This document shows, piece by piece, positions 55,001 through 61,000 of a stretch of 64,000 nt of DNA. The position numbers and the translations under genes were made by a program. This DNA is from Patiria pectinifera (Eukaryota > Echinodermata > Asteroidea > Valvatida > Asterinidae). The first letter of the stretch is position 1. The number at the start of each line of letters is the position of its first letter. The stretch is from the NCBI GenBank assembly GCA_029964075.1, contig CM057135.1:28075366-28139365 (forward strand), in the 5' to 3' direction. The notes under the pieces are model-generated. The model was not told where the DNA came from. It saw only the letters and a list, made by a program, of their open reading frames with translations, and did no database searches.

Positions 55001-58000
55001 CTTCCCCAACCAGGCAGGCTGCGTCTGTGACCCACACCTCTACCTCAGCGGCGACGAGTGCGTCCCTAAAGAAGAGTGCGGATGTTATTATGATGGACAG
55101 TACCGCAAGGTGGGTTTCAAGATGGTCGCTCAACATATTTATGCTTTATGTTTCTGGAGACATGATCTGTGTCAAAATGAATATTTTTACTGATAACTTT
55201 GATGTATTGTAATATATAATGTAGAAAGTGTGCATAGACACTTCAGTCCCCTGTAGTTTCTTCTCCCTAATCTTGTTGTCGTCATGTTTATTTTTCCTGA
55301 AATGTTGAAATAAGGGAATAAATGTACGCTTTGGAGGTAGTAAACACTCGGTTTATTAAGACCGGTTGGAGTCTGGATGTTCATAATTACCCGGGCTGAA
55401 GGCCAGGGTATTATCAGCATCCAGACTGACTTGTGACTGACTTATGATTGACTTGTGACTGACTGGTGATCGACTTGTGAAAGACTGGTGATTGACTTGT
55501 GTCTGGCTTATGATGGACTTGTGACTGACTTAAGATTTACGTGTGATTGGCTGAAGATTGACATGTGACTGACTTATAATTGATTTGTGACTGACTGGTG
55601 ATCGACTATTGAAAGACTGGTGATCGACTTGTGTCTGGCTTATGATGGACTTGTGACTGACTTAAGATTGACATATGATTGACTTGTGACTGACTTATGA
55701 TTTACGTGTGACTGACTTATGATTGACTTGTGACTGACTTGTGATCGACTTGTGACAGACTGGTGATTGACTTGTGTCTGGCTTATGATTGACTTGTGAC
55801 TGACTTAAGATTTACATGTGATTGGCTTAAGATTGACATGTGACTGACTTATAATTGACTAGTGACTGACTGGTGATCGACTATTGAAAGACTGGTGATT
55901 GACTTGTGACTGACTTATGATTGCCTTGTGACTGACTGGTGATTGAATTGTGACAGACTGGTGATTGACTTGTGTCTGGCTTATGATTGACTTGTGACTG
56001 ACTTGTGATCGACTTGTGACAGACTGGTGATTGACTTGTGTCTGGCTTATGATTGACTTGTGACTGACTTGTGATCGACTTGTGACAGACTGGTGATTGA
56101 CTTTTGTCTGGCTTATGATTGACTTGTGACTGACTTGTGATCGACTTGTGACAGACTGGTGATTGACTTGTGTCTGGCTTATGATTGACTTGTGACTGAC
56201 TTAAGATTTACATGTGATTGGCTTATGATTGACATGTGACTGACTTATAATTGACTAGTGACTGACTGGTGATCAACTATTGAAAGACTGGTGATTGACT
56301 TGTGACTGACTTATGATTGCCTTGTGACTGACTGGTGATCGAATTGAGACAGACTGGTGATTGACTTGTGTCTGGCTTATGATTGACTTGTGACTGACTG
56401 GTGATCGACTTCTGTCTGGCTTATGATTGACTTGTGACTGACTTGTGATCGACTTGTGACAGACTGGTGATTGACTTGTGTCTGGCTTATGATTGACTTG
56501 TGACTGACTTGTGATCGACTTGTGACAGACTGGTGATTGACTTGTGTCTGGCTTATGATTGACTTGTGACTGACTTGTGATCGACTTGTGACAGACTGGT
56601 GATTGACTTGTGTCTGGCTTATGATTGACTTGTGACTGACTTAAGATTTACATGTGATTGGCTTAAGATTGACATGTGACTGACTTATAATTGACTAGTG
56701 ACTGACTGGTGATCGACTATTGAAAGACTGGTGATTGACTTGTGTCTGGCTTATGATGGACTTGTGATTGACTGGTAATTGACTTGTGTCTGGCTTATGA
56801 TGGACTTGTGACTGACTTAAGATTTATATATGATTGACTTGTGACTGACTTATGATTTACGTGTGACTGACTTATAATTGACTTGTGACTGACTGGTGAT
56901 CGACTATTGAAAGACTGGTGATAGACTTGTGTCTGGCTTATGATGGACTTGTGACTGACTGGTGATTGACTTGTTTCTGGCTTATGATGGACTTGTGACT
57001 GACTTAAGATTTATATATGATTGACTTGTGACTGACTTATGATTTACGTGTGACTGACTTATAATTGACTTGTGACTGACTGGTGATCCACTTGTGTCTG
57101 TCTTATGATTGACTTGTGACTGACTGGTGATTGACTTGTGACTGGCTTATGATTGACTTGTGACTGACTGGTGATCCACTTGTGTCTGTCTTATGATTGA
57201 CTTGTGACTGACTTGTGATTGACTTGTGATTGATTTCTAATTGACTCCTGATTTCCGACTGACTGGAGTACCACTCTTGCTTAAGACCTCCCCTGCTGTT
57301 CATAATATTGGTTCTTATGTGATTCCCAATAGGTCCATGAGGTCTTCCTCGCTGACGAATGTGAACAAACGTGTACCTGCATGCCTGGCCACAACGTGGA
57401 ATGCCGCCGTTCTGGATGCCCAGAGGAGTCCAACTTCTGTGGGGTCAAGGAGGGAGTCTACGGCTGCCACTGCCGGAAAGGATTTGAAGCCGATGGGTGT
57501 GGCGGATGCAGGGGTAAGTATTGTCCACTGAAGGGGGGAAGGCATGGCATAATGAGGGGGAAGGGGTCTTGCTGAACACAATTTGAATCCGGGTTTTCAT
57601 AGTGGCTCTCTTGGAATGCTTACTTAGGTGCTTATTTCGGGTAGTCTTCCCGAGTCATGACTCTGCACCAGTATCCTCTGTCCTGCATAGCAGTCCCCAG
57701 ATCTGATGCTTCAATTTTTGAAACTGTAACAATGTAACAATTGTTACAATGTGAGAATGTTGTACATTTCCTTTGATAACTTCTCTATTTTTTCTTTTGT
57801 TTCAGCCAATCCCTGTTATCCCAATCCATGTCAGAATAATGCTACATGTGTCATCATTGAAGATGATGACTATGCCTGCCAGTGCCCTGCTGCATACGGT
57901 GACAAAGATTGTGGGGAAGGTCAGAATTTTTTTTTTTTTAATTGATTCATCCAAAATATTAGGCCGTCTGTAATTATATTCATTCCTGTTTGTTCAAACC

Positions 58001-61000
58001 AGTTCGCGCCGGATTATGTGTATGCACGCAAAGGTTTTGCGGATAAACACGCAAGGAGCAAGGCCGGAAATATCTGTTTGCGACTCGCTCGCAGCGTGCG
58101 AGGCCGGAAATATCAGGGTGTGCTACCTGCAGATGACGGCCTGAACCCGTCTGGCATCGAGGTTTCTGAAAAACAATCCCAGGGCTGGGTCAGGTCAATG
58201 TCAAAGTAATCCCGGCGCGAACTGGTTAAAGGTAGAGTACATCATTTGCAGCTGTCCAAAACAGTAACTGACCGAACTTCTGTTGAAAAGCTTACTTGGT
58301 TTAAAGATAGTAAAGGCACTAAACTCCCTGTGAAATGATTCCTTCTGGCATGCTGTCATTTTGAAAAAAAAAAAAACAGTGAAAGAAGGTCGTTTTTAAA
58401 GATGTGTCTAAAGACACATTTTTGGAAATTTCCCTTCGTTTGTTTGTTTTTATTCGGCGAAGCTGTGAGTGGATGCATGCAAGTGTTGACACAATTCACA
58501 TGCACGCGCAGTTGCTTTAATTCGGTCCTGTGCATGACATCGCGTAGCTGCAATCGGCTGATTGAGAACCTGTCCCGGACACTGATTTCGGGCACAATTT
58601 AAACATGACCCGGCAATTTTTGAATTGAAAGTGAGTAATTGTTACGTGGGATTTGCGTTTTTTAACTCGAGAGAGTTAAAAATGGCATATCCCTCATCAC
58701 AGAAGTCAACAATTGTTAAGTAACACTGAATATATAATTATATCACATGGAAACGGTGGCCCGAGCGTCCATGGTCCTCCATTGATTTGATGACAACCCC
58801 CTCTTAAAGCGTTCATGGTCCTCGATTGATTTGATGACAACCCCTTCTCAAAGCGTCCATGGTCCTCCATTGATTAGACGACAACCCCCTCTCAAAGCGT
58901 CCATGGTCCTCCATTGATTAGACAACAACCCCCTCTCAAAGCGTCCATGGTCCTCCATTGATTTGATGACAACCCCCTCTCTAAGCGTTCATGGTCCTCC
59001 ATTGATTTGATGACAACCCCCTCTCAAAGCGTCCATGGTCCTCGATTGATTTGATGACAACCCCCTCTCAAAGCGTCCATGGTCCTCCATTGATTTGATG
59101 ACAACCCCCTCTCAAAGCGTCCCTGGTCCTCGATTGATTTGATGACAACCCTCTCTCAAAGCGTTCATGGTCCTCGATTGATTTGATGACAACCCCCTCT
59201 CAAAGCGTCCATGGTCCTCCATTGATTTGATGACAACCCCCTCTCAAAGCGTCCATGGTCCTCCATTGATTTGATGACAACCCCCTCTCAAAGTGTCCAT
59301 GGTCCTCCATTGATTTGATGACAACCCCCTCTCAAAGTGTCCATGGTCCTCCATTGATTTGATGACAACCCCCTCTCAAAGTGTCCATGGTCCTCCATTG
59401 ATTTGATGACAACCCCCTCTCAAAGCGTCCATGGTCCTCCATTGATTTGATGACAACCCCCTCTCAAAGCGTCCATGGTCCTCCATTGATTTGATGACAA
59501 CCCCCTCTCAAAGCGTCCATGGTCCTCCATTGATTTGATGACAACCCCCTCTCACTGCGTCATATTTTCAGCTCTTGCACGCTGCACCGTATCAGGCGAC
59601 CCACACATTGAAACCTTCGATGGCGTTCGCTACCACTTCAGTGGGGAATGCGAATACATTCTCCTTCACAACTGCTTTGAGGACGGCGACAAGTTTACCG
59701 TGACCCAGGTCACCGAGAGGTCGGACGAGAACCCCAACGTTGTGACCACAAAGATGATCAAGATTTATTCGGCATCCGAGGAGTATGGCTATGTAAGTCA
59801 AAGTTTCTGTTTATATTTGGGGAATTTTTGTAGTAGAGTTGAACACCGCTATAACGAACATCGCGGGATCCACAGAAATTGTTTGTTAGAGCGATCATTC
59901 GTTATAGCGATTTTAAGCTGCCGGTGCTTCAGTACTCACTTTTCAATAAATAGCGCCCTTCAGAACTTTACCCTGAACACCCTGTTAGTTACTGAAAGAC
60001 GACTAACCAGTAATAATTTGTTTTACATCACATAAAAAAATATTCCCCCCCCCCCAAATTTTTTTAATTTAGGTTCAATTTCTGAAGAATCACCCAGCTG
60101 TGCATTCAAAAAGCCAGCTTGACTTCCATTAAGGGGTCACTTGTACATGGGAGTCTTCAAGTTGCATTATTTTGATAAAAATTTTAATTATTTTGATAGC
60201 AACGTAACTGGAAATATATTTTCCCTGTAGCCATCAATCGTGCAAGCCTTTTTGTGCATGGAAAAAATGTGAAGTAGGCCAACCGGGAAACTAGCCTACA
60301 TACAATGTGTTTCATAAATTTGAATCACACGTAACGTTTTGTTTTATATTTCTTGTGCCACTACCAGCAACTTGAATTACGCAGAGGTTTCATCCTCCTG
60401 ATCAACGGCCAACGCGTGATTCCCCCGCTCATATTGCCTACGCAACAGATACATTTCAGTGGCTCTTGGATGGTGAGTACATGTTATACAACATCATTAC
60501 AAATGGCGTCATTGAAAAAATGAAGGTGGTGAATTCATAACTGAGAAAATTTGTTTTGTTTAGAGCAAATTGTAGTGCTTTGTGTGGTTGCAGAAGAAAT
60601 CGAAGTTTGAGGTAAATAGATTTGCCACATTTTTTACATTCACATGTTGCCTGATTTTTAATTGGCTTCCCCTCCCCTTGAAAACCTGCATACAATAACC
60701 AAGCCTCTCCATTAACCCTTGCATGTTGTACTTCCGTACACTCCTCGGGCCTTTAAAAAAAAAACGTGACACACAGACATCAGACAGACAGACGGACAGA
60801 CAGCGTAGGATCTTTTAATATAGGATTGTTTCTGGTACTGAAACCAAGGACTCCTCAAAAGCGCCCTAGGCACTGTAGCTCGCAGGCCTGAAGAAGCCTG
60901 TGGAGAGAAGACAATGAGAAGAAATTACAGTTTTAGAGGTGGGAGGAAAACCCCAGAAGAATATTCTGGGGAAAACCCACGGAATCAGGCAGGGACTGAA

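Noticed and set aside
57103..57303. Minus-strand frame with SQVNHKSITSQS repeats.
   Set aside because: By-product of the gacttgtga array.
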